Source: Mariniflexile gromovii (GTDB lineage Bacteria > Bacteroidota > Bacteroidia > Flavobacteriales > Flavobacteriaceae). Taken from it: a stretch of 64,000 nt of DNA. The number at the start of each line of letters is the position of its first letter. The stretch's first letter is position 1. The DNA is taken from assembly GCF_017814435.1 (NCBI RefSeq), contig NZ_JAGJCB010000001.1, positions 1-64,000 on the forward strand, read 5' to 3'. Shown in pieces: positions 50,914 to 61,361 of the stretch. Both the position numbers and the translations under genes were made by a program. The notes beneath the pieces were generated by a model. It ran no database searches. It was given only the letters and a program-made list of their open reading frames with translations, and was not told the origin of the DNA.

Positions 50914-53900
50914 ATGCTAAATAAAATTATAAAATATTTTCTTGAGAACAAGTTAATTACTGCGCTCATTCTAATTATGTTCATTGTTTGGGGTGTATCA
51001 ACATCTCCATTCAATTGGAATACGGGTTTTATACCCAAAGATCCCGTGCCTGTTGATGCGATACCCGATTTAGGTGAAAACCAGCAAATAGTGTTCACCG
51101 AGTGGGGCGGGCGCTCACCACAAGATATTGAAGATCAAATAACCTACCCGCTTACTACCTCGCTTTTAGGAATCCCAAACGTAAAATCAATAAGAAGTAC
51201 GTCCATGTTTGGTTTTTCAAGCATCTACATCATTTTTGAAGAAAAGGTAGATTTTTATTGGTCGCGCTCTAGGGTTTTAGAAAAATTAAACTCGCTACCA
51301 GACAATTTGTTGCCTATGGATGCAAAACCCGCATTAGGTCCCGATGCTACCGCTTTAGGGCAAGTGTATTGGTACACTATTGAAGGTCGCGACCCAGAAG
51401 GAAATGTGACAGGTGGATGGGATTTAGACGAATTGCGCTCTGTGCAAGACTACTATGTTAAGTATGCCTTAAATGGCGTTTCTGGTGTTTCGGAAGTCGC
51501 ATCGGTTGGCGGCTATGTAAAAGAATATCAAATTGATGTAAATCCAGATGCTCTTAAAGCCTTTAATATTGGCATCGATATGGTTATGATGGCGGTTAAA
51601 AATTCCAATCGTGATATTGGTGCTAAAACCATTGAAATCAATAAAGCTGAGTATTTTATTCGCGGACTCGGATACATTAAAAACATTCAAGATATTGAAA
51701 ACACCGTGGTAAGTGTCAATAATAACAAACCAATACTTATTAAAGATGTTGCTCACGTAAGTTTAGGACCCGAAACTCGTAGAGGTGTTTTAGATAAAGG
51801 TGGTGCCGAAGTTGTGGGAGGCGTCGTTGTAGTGCGGTATGGTTCCAATCCTTTAGAGGTTATCAATAATGTAAAAGATAAAATAAAAGATTTTTCTTCA
51901 GGTTTACCTAAAAAAACATTAGCAGATGGCACGGTAAGTCAGCTCACCATCGTTCCGTTCTACGATCGCACCCATCTTATTGAAGAAACTATTAGCACTT
52001 TAGAAACCGCACTTTCTCATGAGGTTCTTATTAGCATAATAGTAGTTCTTGTTCTTATGATGAATTTAAGGGCTTCTTTTATCATTTCCAGTTTATTACC
52101 CGTAGGGGTGCTTATGACCTTTATTATTATGCGCTATGCAGGGGTAGATGCGAATGTGGTGGCCTTGTCTGGTATCGCAATTGCCATTGGCGTTATGGTC
52201 GATATAGGCATTGTGTTCGTTGAAAACATTATCAGGCACTTAGAAATGCCCGAAAACCATGGGGTAAAAGGCAAAGAATTAATGAACGTTATTTACGTTG
52301 CCACCAAAGAAGTGGCATCGGCCATCACAACCGCGTTAGCAACAACCGTGGTTAGTTTTGTGCCTGTTTTCGCCATGGTGGGTGCAGAAGGTAAGTTGTT
52401 TAGGCCTCTAGCATTTACTAAAACCTTCGCCTTGTTAGGAGCCTTTTTATTAGGTATTATCGTATTGCCGGCTTTGGCGCATTTTGTGTTCGGTATTAAT
52501 TATGATAAAAAGAAAGTTAAAAGAACCTGGGGAATTATATTAATTGTTGGCGGTTTGTTGTTTGCAATTTATATGCATATTTGGCTGCCTCTTGTTTTAT
52601 GTGTTTTAGGGTTAAATTCTTTTTTTGAACATAAATTACCACTTCGATTTAATAAGTATTCTAACTATATCAATATAGGGTTAGTCTTATTTATTGCCAC
52701 ATTTTTCTTAGCGGAAGAATGGATGCCATTAGGACCTCAAAACTATCTTATTGTAAATTATTTGTTTGTATTAGTATTAATCGGTTCTATTTTAGGAACA
52801 TTGCTAACCATCGTGCATTTTTATGAACCCGTGCTTAAATGGTGTTTGAACAACAAAGGAAAGTTTATGTTAATCCCATTGTTCACATTGTTGTTTGGCG
52901 TTTTCATTTGGGTTGGTTTTGATAGCACTTTTGGGTTTGTTTCCAAGGGATTTGATAAAATGGGATGGAAGATTAAAGAAACTAAAGTTTGGACTTCCAT
53001 CTCGAAAACATTTCCGGGTATTGGCTCGGAGTTTATGCCAACCTTAAATGAAGGAAGCTTTTTATTGATGCCTTCGGCGATGCCACATGCTGGTTTGGAA
53101 GAAACTAAAAGCATCGTTCAAAATCTGGATATGTTATTAGCCAATATACCTGAGGTTGATGTGGCTGTTGGAAAACTAGGAAGGGTTGAAAGTGCTATTG
53201 ACCCAGCACCTATTTCTATGTTTGAAAATATTATCAATTATAAACCCGAGTATATAGTTACCTACGACGGAAAATCAAAACGATTTAAGGTTGATAAAGA
53301 TGATAAATTTGTGTTGACTAATGGAACGTCACTATCTAATGATGATGCCTTACTTCAAGACATAAAAGAAGCTGATTTAGTAACAGATGACGATGGTGAA
53401 TTTTTTAGAAACTGGCGTTCCCATATTAGAAACTCCGATGATATTTGGAAAGAAATCGTTAAAGTTTCAAATCTACCTGGAGTTACTTCTGCACCTAAAT
53501 TACAGCCTATAGAAACCCGTTTAGTCATGTTACAAACAGGTATGCGCGCTCCTATGGGAATAAAGGTTTATGGCCCCGATTTAAAAACAATTCAAGACTT
53601 TGGTATAGCATTAGAAGGAATTTTAAAGCAAGAACCTTCCGTAAAGGCCGAAGCGGTTTTTGCCGATAGAATTGTAGGGAAACCATATTTGCAAATAAAT
53701 ATCAATCGTTCCGCCATTGCTCGATACGGATTAAGTGTTGAAAAAGTTCAGCAAGTTATTGAAACTGCCGTTGGGGGCATGAATGTAACAACCACGGTTG
53801 AAGGTAGGGAACGCTATCCGGTAAGAGTTCGATACCCAAGGGAATTACGCGACGATCCAGAGAAAATTAAAAAAATATTAGTGCCTACACCAACAGGGGT

Positions 53901-54726
53901 ACAGGTGCCTTTAGGGGAATTGGTTGGTTTGGAGTTTGTTCGAGGACCACAAATGATAAAAAGTGAAGAGACTTTTTTAGTTGGCTATGTGTTATTTGAT
54001 AAAAAAGAAAATTTCGCAGAGGTTGATGTTGTAAACAATGCCCAAGATTTAATAAAAGAAAAGATTAATACAGGTGAATTAATAGTTCCTAAAGGTGTGA
54101 GCTATAAATTTTCTGGTAGTTATGAAAATCAAATTCGAGCGGTTAAAAAATTATCCATAGTTATTCCAATAAGTTTGATTGTGATATTCTTGCTATTGTA
54201 CTTTCAATTTAAAACAATCATTGCTTCATCCATTCATTTTTCTGGTGTGTTTGTTGCTTTTGCAGGCGGTTTTATCATGTTGTGGTTATATGGACAAGAT
54301 TGGTTTTTGAATTTTTCAGTTTCTGGTGTTAACATGAGGCATTTATTTCAAATACATCCAATCAATTTAAGTGTTGCCGTTTGGGTTGGGTTTATCGCCT
54401 TATTTGGTATTGCTACAGATGATGGGGTTATTATGGGAACCTACATTCACCAAGTATTTGAAGAACGGCAACCTGATACTATAGAGGGTGTTCGAGAAGC
54501 CGTTTTGGTTGCAGGTAAAAAACGAGTACGACCCGCAATGATGACGGCAGCAGTTGCCATTATTGCCTTACTGCCTGTTTTAACATCCACAGGTAAAGGA
54601 GCAGATATTATGATTCCTATGGCAATTCCAGTTTTTGGAGGGATGATTATTCAGCTCATGACCATGTTCGTGGTGCCAGTACTACAAGCTTTTTGGAGAG
54701 AGACCGTAATTAAAAGAAATCAATAA
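50914..54726 (+). CDS. cusA: CusA-type copper/silver RND efflux pump
   Basis: 1270 aa, longer than typical CusA because of an extra segment of hydrophobic helices in the middle (about 530-690). The transmembrane motif AIGVMVDIGIVFVEN (D430) belongs to the monovalent Cu/Ag class of HME-RND pumps. Methionines near the periplasmic cleft (MLQTGMRAPMG) fit copper or silver binding. It exports these ions from the periplasm through TolC and the adaptor encoded next; its stop overlaps the TolC start. Confidence 0.94.
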   Translation: MLNKIIKYFLENKLITALILIMFIVWGVSTSPFNWNTGFIPKDPVPVDAIPDLGENQQIVFTEWGGRSPQDIEDQITYPLTTSLLGIPNVKSIRSTSMFGFSSIYIIFEEKVDFYWSRSRVLEKLNSLPDNLLPMDAKPALGPDATALGQVYWYTIEGRDPEGNVTGGWDLDELRSVQDYYVKYALNGVSGVSEVASVGGYVKEYQIDVNPDALKAFNIGIDMVMMAVKNSNRDIGAKTIEINKAEYFIRGLGYIKNIQDIENTVVSVNNNKPILIKDVAHVSLGPETRRGVLDKGGAEVVGGVVVVRYGSNPLEVINNVKDKIKDFSSGLPKKTLADGTVSQLTIVPFYDRTHLIEETISTLETALSHEVLISIIVVLVLMMNLRASFIISSLLPVGVLMTFIIMRYAGVDANVVALSGIAIAIGVMVDIGIVFVENIIRHLEMPENHGVKGKELMNVIYVATKEVASAITTALATTVVSFVPVFAMVGAEGKLFRPLAFTKTFALLGAFLLGIIVLPALAHFVFGINYDKKKVKRTWGIILIVGGLLFAIYMHIWLPLVLCVLGLNSFFEHKLPLRFNKYSNYINIGLVLFIATFFLAEEWMPLGPQNYLIVNYLFVLVLIGSILGTLLTIVHFYEPVLKWCLNNKGKFMLIPLFTLLFGVFIWVGFDSTFGFVSKGFDKMGWKIKETKVWTSISKTFPGIGSEFMPTLNEGSFLLMPSAMPHAGLEETKSIVQNLDMLLANIPEVDVAVGKLGRVESAIDPAPISMFENIINYKPEYIVTYDGKSKRFKVDKDDKFVLTNGTSLSNDDALLQDIKEADLVTDDDGEFFRNWRSHIRNSDDIWKEIVKVSNLPGVTSAPKLQPIETRLVMLQTGMRAPMGIKVYGPDLKTIQDFGIALEGILKQEPSVKAEAVFADRIVGKPYLQININRSAIARYGLSVEKVQQVIETAVGGMNVTTTVEGRERYPVRVRYPRELRDDPEKIKKILVPTPTGVQVPLGELVGLEFVRGPQMIKSEETFLVGYVLFDKKENFAEVDVVNNAQDLIKEKINTGELIVPKGVSYKFSGSYENQIRAVKKLSIVIPISLIVIFLLLYFQFKTIIASSIHFSGVFVAFAGGFIMLWLYGQDWFLNFSVSGVNMRHLFQIHPINLSVAVWVGFIALFGIATDDGVIMGTYIHQVFEERQPDTIEGVREAVLVAGKKRVRPAMMTAAVAIIALLPVLTSTGKGADIMIPMAIPVFGGMIIQLMTMFVVPVLQAFWRETVIKRNQ

Positions 54727-55982
54727 TGAAAACAAAAAATAAATATAAGATATTGAATATAAGATATTTAATTCTTGTTTTGGTGTTATACGCTACAAAT
54801 GTGAAAAGCCAAACATTGCAGGATTATTTAAGTATGGCATCTCAAAATAACCCTGAGATACAATCGGTATACAAAGAGTTTGAAGCGGCGTTACAAAAGG
54901 CTCCTCAAGTTAGTTCGTTGCCAGATCCCAGCTTAACCGTAAGTGCTTTTGGACGTATGATAGAAACCAGAGTGGGTGCTCAAGAAGCGCGTTTTAGCTT
55001 AATGCAAATGTTTCCATGGTTTGGTACTTTGGAAGCTAAAAAGAATGCTGCTAATTTAATGGCAGAAGCATCGTTTCAGAAATTTATAGATGCTCGAAAT
55101 GAAGTGTTTTTAGAAATTAAGAAGGCCTATTCAGGACTTTATGAAATCAATAAAATGATTCAGCTTGAAACAGAAAATCTTCAAATTCTAAATGATTATC
55201 GAGAGCTAGCCTTGAGCAAATTTAAAAATGGAAAAGGCGCTATGGTAGATGTGGTGAGAATTGATATTAAAAGAAGCGAGAGTGAAACCAATATTCAATT
55301 ATTAAAAGATCAAATCCATCCACTTCAAGTAGAATTTAATAGTTTGCTGAATAGAGATTTGAATGCGCTTATTAATATTCCTGAAGCATTACCACTGGTT
55401 GAAAATACAATGCCTATTGAAAAAGACAGTTTATTTAATTCTAACCCAAAATTATTGGCATTAGATAAAAAAATGGCATCCTTTGAGGAACAAAAAAAGG
55501 TAGCTAAGAAAGATGGTTATCCAATGATTGGATTGGGCATAGATTATTCGATTATTTCAAAACGCGATGTACCCGATTTGGAAATGAATGGGCAAGATGC
55601 CATTATGCCAATGCTAACAGTTACCTTACCCATTTTCAGAAAGAAATACCATGCCATGCAAAAGGAAGTGGATTTCATGCTTGAGGCTACAAAATTTGAT
55701 AAACAGGCAGTAAAAAACAATTTGCAGTCTAAATACAGTTTGTCTAATTATAATGTTTCAAAAGCAAAATCATTAAAAGAATTATACAAAAAGCAAACCG
55801 AAAGCACGAATCAAGCCATTTCTTTATTAATAGCGGCTTATAGCAATTCCGGAACCGACTTTGAAGAAATTTTACGAATGAATCAGGATTTATTAATGCT
55901 TCAAACGGCAACAGTTTCTGCTAATAAAAATCAATTTATAGCACAATCAACCATAGATTATTTAATTTCTAAAGAGAAATAA
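54726..55982 (+). CDS. cusC: TolC-family outer-membrane factor (CusC role)
   Basis: 418 aa. Signal peptide ends KSQ. Helical hairpin repeats with the conserved pattern ASQNNPEIQSVYKEFEAA and the inner repeat ALSKFKNGKGAMVDVVRIDI are typical of TolC channels. It forms the outer-membrane exit of the CusA pump. Start overlaps the cusA stop by one base; its own stop overlaps the adaptor start. Unlike the first pump in this block, channel and RND are separate here. Confidence 0.93.
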   Translation: MKTKNKYKILNIRYLILVLVLYATNVKSQTLQDYLSMASQNNPEIQSVYKEFEAALQKAPQVSSLPDPSLTVSAFGRMIETRVGAQEARFSLMQMFPWFGTLEAKKNAANLMAEASFQKFIDARNEVFLEIKKAYSGLYEINKMIQLETENLQILNDYRELALSKFKNGKGAMVDVVRIDIKRSESETNIQLLKDQIHPLQVEFNSLLNRDLNALINIPEALPLVENTMPIEKDSLFNSNPKLLALDKKMASFEEQKKVAKKDGYPMIGLGIDYSIISKRDVPDLEMNGQDAIMPMLTVTLPIFRKKYHAMQKEVDFMLEATKFDKQAVKNNLQSKYSLSNYNVSKAKSLKELYKKQTESTNQAISLLIAAYSNSGTDFEEILRMNQDLLMLQTATVSANKNQFIAQSTIDYLISKEK

Positions 55983-57772
55983 TGATGAATACAAAAAATA
56001 AAAATATAATAAAAATGGTAGGTGTTCTATTTGTAGGACTTCTGCTAGGATGGATGATTTTTGGAGGCAATGATGCTTCAAAATCTGAGCATGACCACAA
56101 TGCGGAAGAAGGCACAGAAACCATATGGACCTGTTCCATGCATCCACAAATTCAAATGAAAGAACCTGGGCAATGCCCGTTATGCGGCATGGATTTAATT
56201 CCTTTGGAGTCGAATGAATCGGCCATGGATCCAAATGCGATACAAATGACCGAAGATGCCATGAAATTGGCTAATATTCAAACCATGATAGTAGGTGGTG
56301 GTAACGGCGCGAATAAAAAATTGGCACTTAATGGAAAAGTGCAGATTGACGAACGTAAATTATATACACAATCCACGCATATTCCAGGTAGAATTGAAAG
56401 ATTGATGATTAATTTTACAGGTGAAAAGGTAAACCGAGGGCAAACTTTAGCCATGGTATATTCGCCTGAAATGGTAACGGCTCAAGAAGAATTATTACAA
56501 GCGAATCGTATTAAAGAGGCGCAACCAGAATTGTTTGAGGCAGCAAAACAAAAATTAGGTAATTGGAAAATAGGATCTGCTACAATAAACAAAATATTAA
56601 GTTCAAATAAACCCATTCAACAGTTTCCTATTACGGCAGATGTTTCTGGAATTATTACGGCTAAAAAAGTGGACCTAGGCGATTATGTTGGTCAGGGGAT
56701 GCCCATATATGAAATAGCCGATTTATCATCACTTTGGGTACTTTTTGATGTTTATGAAAGCGATATGCCATGGGTAAAAGTAGGTAACAAGATTAGTTAT
56801 ACCATTCAATCTTTGCCTGGTGAAACTTTTGAAGGGGTAGTTTCATTTATAGATCCTTTAATCAATCCACAAACCCGAGTAGCGTCAGCAAGAGTTGAGG
56901 TAAAAAACTCTGAAAATAAATTAAAACCTGAAATGTTTGCCTCTGGTATCGTGAACAATATTTTAGCGACTACAAGCTCAAAAGGTATGGTGATTCCAAA
57001 ATCTGCGGTTATGTGGACGGGTGAACGTTCGGTAGTTTATATTAAAAGTATCGTTTCCAATAAAGTAAGTTTCAAATTAAGAAATGTCACTTTAGGAGCT
57101 TCACTTGGAGATGCTTATATTATTAAAGATGGCCTTTCTGAAGGAGAGGAAATAGTTATAAATGGTACGTTTGCTGTAGATGCGGCTTCACAATTGGCAG
57201 GAAAACCAAGCATGATGAGTCCAGACGGAGGAAAAGCAATAATAGGGCATAATCATGGGAATGAAACCTCACCAGTGTCTAATGTTTCAGAAACAAAAGG
57301 TAAGAACACTAAAAGCGTATCAATAAGTCAAAAAGCAAAGGATAATCTAAAACCTATTTTTGAAAACTATTTGGAAATGAAAGACGCGCTGACAAACGAT
57401 AATTTAGAAGCTGCCAAAAAATCTGGCAATAATTTACTTAAATCGGTTGAAAATGTCAATATGGCATTATTTACAGGCGAATCGCATAATATTTGGATGA
57501 GTTTGAGTACCGAATTAAAAACGTCTCTTGAACATTTAGGGCACTTTAAAACTTTAGAAGAACTTCGGAAAGCCTTTCTTCAAGTATCTAATTCCATAAT
57601 CAATTTAGAGACGACCTTCAATCCGAATGATAAACCATTATATGTATTGCATTGTCCCATGGCAAATAATAACAAGGGAGCAGATTGGTTAAGCACATCA
57701 AAAGAAGTGAGAAATCCGTATTACGGAAAATCGATGCTGACTTGCGGAGAGGTTTCAAAAGAATTAAAATAA
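55982..57772 (+). CDS. cusB: CusB-type adaptor with N-terminal metal-binding domain and C-terminal DUF3347
   Basis: 596 aa. N-terminal anchor helix (about 10-28), a His-rich spacer, then a heavy-metal-binding domain WTCSMHPQIQ to CPLCGMDL (about 49-75). The membrane-fusion core fills about 110-400 (IPGRIERLMINFTGEKVNRG). The C-terminal part, about 440-596, resembles DUF3347 and ends in another Cys-containing stretch (LHCPMANNNKGADWLS). It delivers copper to the CusA pump and couples it to TolC. Confidence 0.92.
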   Translation: MMNTKNKNIIKMVGVLFVGLLLGWMIFGGNDASKSEHDHNAEEGTETIWTCSMHPQIQMKEPGQCPLCGMDLIPLESNESAMDPNAIQMTEDAMKLANIQTMIVGGGNGANKKLALNGKVQIDERKLYTQSTHIPGRIERLMINFTGEKVNRGQTLAMVYSPEMVTAQEELLQANRIKEAQPELFEAAKQKLGNWKIGSATINKILSSNKPIQQFPITADVSGIITAKKVDLGDYVGQGMPIYEIADLSSLWVLFDVYESDMPWVKVGNKISYTIQSLPGETFEGVVSFIDPLINPQTRVASARVEVKNSENKLKPEMFASGIVNNILATTSSKGMVIPKSAVMWTGERSVVYIKSIVSNKVSFKLRNVTLGASLGDAYIIKDGLSEGEEIVINGTFAVDAASQLAGKPSMMSPDGGKAIIGHNHGNETSPVSNVSETKGKNTKSVSISQKAKDNLKPIFENYLEMKDALTNDNLEAAKKSGNNLLKSVENVNMALFTGESHNIWMSLSTELKTSLEHLGHFKTLEELRKAFLQVSNSIINLETTFNPNDKPLYVLHCPMANNNKGADWLSTSKEVRNPYYGKSMLTCGEVSKELK

Positions 57773-57810
57773 TTTAAACAATAAGTATTAACAATTAAAT
57801 CAAATTAAAA

Positions 57811-58221
57811 ATGAAAAATTTAAAAGTAACAACAGGAATTATATTAGTAGCATTTTTAGCTTTATCGGCTATGTCTTGTAAAAATGAGACCAAAAAAGAA
57901 AATGACACCATTATTGCCGAAGTAGCCCAAAATTTAACAACAATTAGTTTTGGCGTAAGAGGTAATTGTGGTATGTGCAAAAAAAACATTGAAAAAGCTG
58001 CAAATGCTGTTGATGGAGTCACAAACGCGGTGTGGGATGTTGAAAAAAAGAAAATCGATGTTATTTATAACAACACAAAAACCAATGAAATGGCCATTCA
58101 CAATGCTGTTGCCATGTCTGGTTATGATACTGAAAAAGTATCTGGAAATACAGAAGCTTATAATGGGTTACCAGGTTGTTGCCAATACGATCATGAAATG
58201 GAAATGAATCAAATGAAATAA
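57811..58221 (+). CDS. HMA-domain copper-binding lipoprotein
   Basis: 136 aa. Lipobox AMSC gives a lipidated C23. The HMA ferredoxin-like domain (about 43-112) has the metal site C53xxC56 (GNCGMCKKNI). The tail GLPGCCQYDHEMEMNQMK adds Cys, His and Met ligands. It is probably a periplasmic copper chaperone feeding the efflux pump. It lies 38 bp after the adaptor gene. Confidence 0.88.
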   Translation: MKNLKVTTGIILVAFLALSAMSCKNETKKENDTIIAEVAQNLTTISFGVRGNCGMCKKNIEKAANAVDGVTNAVWDVEKKKIDVIYNNTKTNEMAIHNAVAMSGYDTEKVSGNTEAYNGLPGCCQYDHEMEMNQMK

Positions 58222-58242
58222 TTTTCAAATTTTTAAGTCAAC

Positions 58243-58803
58243 ATGGCACATTTAGCTGTTAAGAATATGGTTTGTAACCGCTGTATAAAAGTGGTTAAAG
58301 AGGAATTGATTAAAAACAACATAAATTTCAGTCATGTTGATTTAGGAACCATCTATTTTAAGGAGGATATTTTAGAAGTGGAAAAAGAAAAGTTAAAAAC
58401 CATACTTGAAAAAGAAGGTTTTGAGTTGGTTGAAGACAAAGAAGCTGTTATAGTGGAAAACATAAAATCTATAATAGTTCAAATAATTCATCATGGTAAA
58501 GAGAAACCCAGCTTTCAAAATTTTTCCGAGTTTATTTCTTCAGAAATCAATATGGATTATTCTCAATTAAGTAAACTCTTTTCAGAAATAAAAGGAAATA
58601 CCATTGAGCATTATATCATTGAACAACGAATAGAGCGTGCAAAGGAATTAATTGTTTATAACGAATTAAATTTAAGTCAAATTTCATATGAGTTAAATTA
58701 CAGTAGCCCTCAGCATTTATCGCGGCAGTTTAAGCAAATTACCGGTTTAACGCCTTCTGAATTCAAAAACATTCGAACCAGAAAAAAATTGGATACAATT
58801 TAA
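58243..58803 (+). CDS. AraC-family regulator with N-terminal HMA-like metal sensor
   Basis: 186 aa. Residues about 1-65 form an HMA-like ferredoxin fold with the CxxC pair in MVCNRCIKVV (C11 and C14), a likely copper site. Residues about 90-180 form an AraC HTH domain (NMDYSQLSKLFSEIKGNTIE; LNLSQISYELNYSSPQHLSRQFK). The fusion suggests direct metal sensing. It lies just before copA, whose promoter carries an inverted repeat overlapping this gene's 3' end. Similar proteins occur beside copper ATPases in Bacteroidota. Confidence 0.87.
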   Translation: MAHLAVKNMVCNRCIKVVKEELIKNNINFSHVDLGTIYFKEDILEVEKEKLKTILEKEGFELVEDKEAVIVENIKSIIVQIIHHGKEKPSFQNFSEFISSEINMDYSQLSKLFSEIKGNTIEHYIIEQRIERAKELIVYNELNLSQISYELNYSSPQHLSRQFKQITGLTPSEFKNIRTRKKLDTI

Positions 58804-58839
58804 CCAAAATTGTATACAAATCTGTTTGCGATAACTTTG
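58789..58839 (+). promoter_or_regulatory. copA promoter with inverted-repeat operator
   Basis: TTG (58810-58812) and TAACTTTG (58832-58839), 19 bp apart, fit the Bacteroidota promoter. The inverted repeat TTGGATACAATT (58789-58800) and AATTGTATACAA (58808-58819), 11 of 12 matching, covers the -33 box and overlaps the regulator stop codon. Confidence 0.7.
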
Positions 58840-58868
58840 ATCTTTGCTTAATAAAAAAACTTAAAATC

Positions 58869-61361
58869 ATGAAACATACATATCATATACATGGAATGAC
58901 TTGTAACGGTTGCAGGAGTCATGTTGAAGAAACGCTTTCAAAAGTAAAAGGTTTTACAAAAGCATCTGTTAATTTAGAAAAAGCCGAAGCTATTCTGGAA
59001 ATGGCATCTCATATACCTATCGAAATATTTCAAGAGACTTTAAAAAACGATGGTGGAAGCTATAGTATTCATAACCATGGAGACCATCATCCTTCCACAG
59101 AAAAAAAAGAAGAAAAACCTAAAGTTAAAGGCACAGGAATCTTTTATTGCCCCATGCATTGCGAAGGTGAAAAAACATATAATCAGGCTGGAGATTGTCC
59201 CGTATGCGGCATGGATTTGGTTGAAGAGCGAACAATTGCTTCAGCAAGTGTGCAATTTACTTGCCAGATGCATCCCGAAGTTATAATAGATGAACCTGGT
59301 TCATGTCCTATTTGCGGCATGGATTTAGTGGCAGTTGAAGCAGATGCTTCAGAAGAAGATAAAACCTTTAAAAAATTATTAAAAAAGTTCTGGATTGCAG
59401 TGGCGTTTACATTGCCTATTTTTTTGATAGCAATGTCCGAAATGATAAGCAATAATCCGCTGTATCAACTTCTAGAACAAACCTATTGGAACTGGGTTCA
59501 ATTTGCGCTATCTATTCCTGTTGTATTTTATGCAACCTGGATGTTTTTTGAACGTGCCTGGGTGTCCTTAAAAACCATGAACCTAAATATGTTTACGTTA
59601 ATTGGTATCGGTTCTGGAATTGCCTGGGTGTTTAGTGTATTTGCTATGTTTTTTCCAAGTGTGTTTCCGGATGCGTTTAAAACACCGCACGGCAATGTAT
59701 ACGTTTATTTTGAAGCAGCTACAGTAATTTTAACATTGGTTTTGTTAGGGCAATTGTTAGAAGCAAAAGCACATAGTCAAACCAGTGGTGCTATAAAGGA
59801 ATTGCTAAAATTGGTGCCTTCAATAGCAACTTTAGTCGAAGACGGAGAAGACAAAATTATCGCTATCGATAAAATTCAGCAAGGAAATTTATTAAGAGTA
59901 AAACCAGGTGAAAAAATTCCAGTTGATGGTGTTATTGTAGAAGGACGTAGCCATATAGATGAATCGATGATAACCGGAGAGCCAATTCCTGTAGATAAAG
60001 AGATTAATGATAAAGTGAGTTCTGGCACCATTAATGGCACAAAATCATTCATTATGAAAGCCGAAAAAGTAGGTTCGGAAACACTGCTTTCACAAATTAT
60101 TCATATGGTTAATATGGCTAGTCGTTCAAAAGCTCCCATTCAAAAATTAGCAGATAGAATTTCAAAATATTTTGTACCAATTGTAATTATAGTTTCTGTA
60201 ATTACTTTTATTACTTGGGCTGTATTTGGTCCTGCACCAGCTTATGTTTTTGCGTTTGTTAATGCCATAGCGGTATTGATTATTGCGTGTCCTTGTGCGT
60301 TAGGTTTGGCAACTCCAATGTCTGTTATGGTAGGTGTTGGTAGAGGTGCCCAATCTGGTGTTCTAATAAAGAACGCCGAAGCCTTAGAAAAAATGAATAA
60401 GGTTGATACGTTAATAATTGACAAAACCGGAACTATTACTGAAGGAAAACCTTCGGTTGAAAGTGTAATTTCAATAAGCGATTTGGATAATACAACTTTA
60501 ATTCAATATATAGCATCGTTAAATCAATATAGCGAGCATCCGCTTGCAGAAGCTGTCGTAAATTATGGGAGAGCAAAACAAGTTTCACTAATTAAGGTAG
60601 ATGATTTTGAAGCTATTGCAGGAAAAGGAGTTGTTGGAACCGTTGGAAATAATAAAGTAGCGGTGGGTAATGTAAAATTGTTAGAGCAATTATCTATTAG
60701 TATTCCTGAAGATTTATCAATAAAAGTTAAAAATGAACAAGAACAGGGAAAAACAGTTTCATATATCGCGGTCGATAACGATGCTGTTGGATATGTTACC
60801 ATTTTTGACGCCATCAAATCAACCAGTAAGAATGCCATTAAAGAATTACAGAATAATGGGGTTGATGTGATCATGCTTACTGGAGATAATAAAAATACTG
60901 CTAAGGCAGTTGCGGAACAATTAAATCTAAAACACTATAAAGCAGAATGCCTTCCAGAAGACAAATTAAACGAAATTAAACGTCTTCAAGAACAAGGGAA
61001 AGTTGTTGCTATGGCCGGAGACGGCATAAACGATGCACCAGCATTAGCGCAATCAGACGTTGGTATAGCCATGGGAACAGGAACCGATGTTGCAATTGAA
61101 AGTGCTTCTATTACGTTAGTTAAAGGGGACTTACAAGGTATAGTAAAAGCTAAAAAACTAAGTCATAAGGTTGTTAAAAATATAAAACAAAACTTGTTTT
61201 TTGCCTTTATTTATAATGTTTTAGGCGTGCCCGTAGCGGCAGGCGTATTATATCCAGTTTTTGGTTTGTTATTATCACCAATGATTGCGGCATTAGCCAT
61301 GAGCTTTAGTTCAGTTTCTGTGATTGGTAATGCCCTACGATTGAGAAAAATTAAAATTTAA
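58869..61361 (+). CDS. copA: Copper-translocating P1B-ATPase (CopA type)
   Basis: 830 aa. N-terminal HMA domain with C12xxC15 (HGMTCNGC), then two heavy-metal-binding domains (YCPMHCEG to CPVCGMDL, about 95-120; FTCQMHPEV to CPICGMDL, about 131-156). The ATPase core has C474-P475-C476 (IACPCALG), D518 in DKTGTIT, SEHPLAEA and GDGINDAPALAQ. It exports Cu(I) from the cytoplasm to the periplasm, where the CusABC system can expel it. It has its own promoter at 58810-58839. Confidence 0.96.
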   Translation: MKHTYHIHGMTCNGCRSHVEETLSKVKGFTKASVNLEKAEAILEMASHIPIEIFQETLKNDGGSYSIHNHGDHHPSTEKKEEKPKVKGTGIFYCPMHCEGEKTYNQAGDCPVCGMDLVEERTIASASVQFTCQMHPEVIIDEPGSCPICGMDLVAVEADASEEDKTFKKLLKKFWIAVAFTLPIFLIAMSEMISNNPLYQLLEQTYWNWVQFALSIPVVFYATWMFFERAWVSLKTMNLNMFTLIGIGSGIAWVFSVFAMFFPSVFPDAFKTPHGNVYVYFEAATVILTLVLLGQLLEAKAHSQTSGAIKELLKLVPSIATLVEDGEDKIIAIDKIQQGNLLRVKPGEKIPVDGVIVEGRSHIDESMITGEPIPVDKEINDKVSSGTINGTKSFIMKAEKVGSETLLSQIIHMVNMASRSKAPIQKLADRISKYFVPIVIIVSVITFITWAVFGPAPAYVFAFVNAIAVLIIACPCALGLATPMSVMVGVGRGAQSGVLIKNAEALEKMNKVDTLIIDKTGTITEGKPSVESVISISDLDNTTLIQYIASLNQYSEHPLAEAVVNYGRAKQVSLIKVDDFEAIAGKGVVGTVGNNKVAVGNVKLLEQLSISIPEDLSIKVKNEQEQGKTVSYIAVDNDAVGYVTIFDAIKSTSKNAIKELQNNGVDVIMLTGDNKNTAKAVAEQLNLKHYKAECLPEDKLNEIKRLQEQGKVVAMAGDGINDAPALAQSDVGIAMGTGTDVAIESASITLVKGDLQGIVKAKKLSHKVVKNIKQNLFFAFIYNVLGVPVAAGVLYPVFGLLLSPMIAALAMSFSSVSVIGNALRLRKIKI

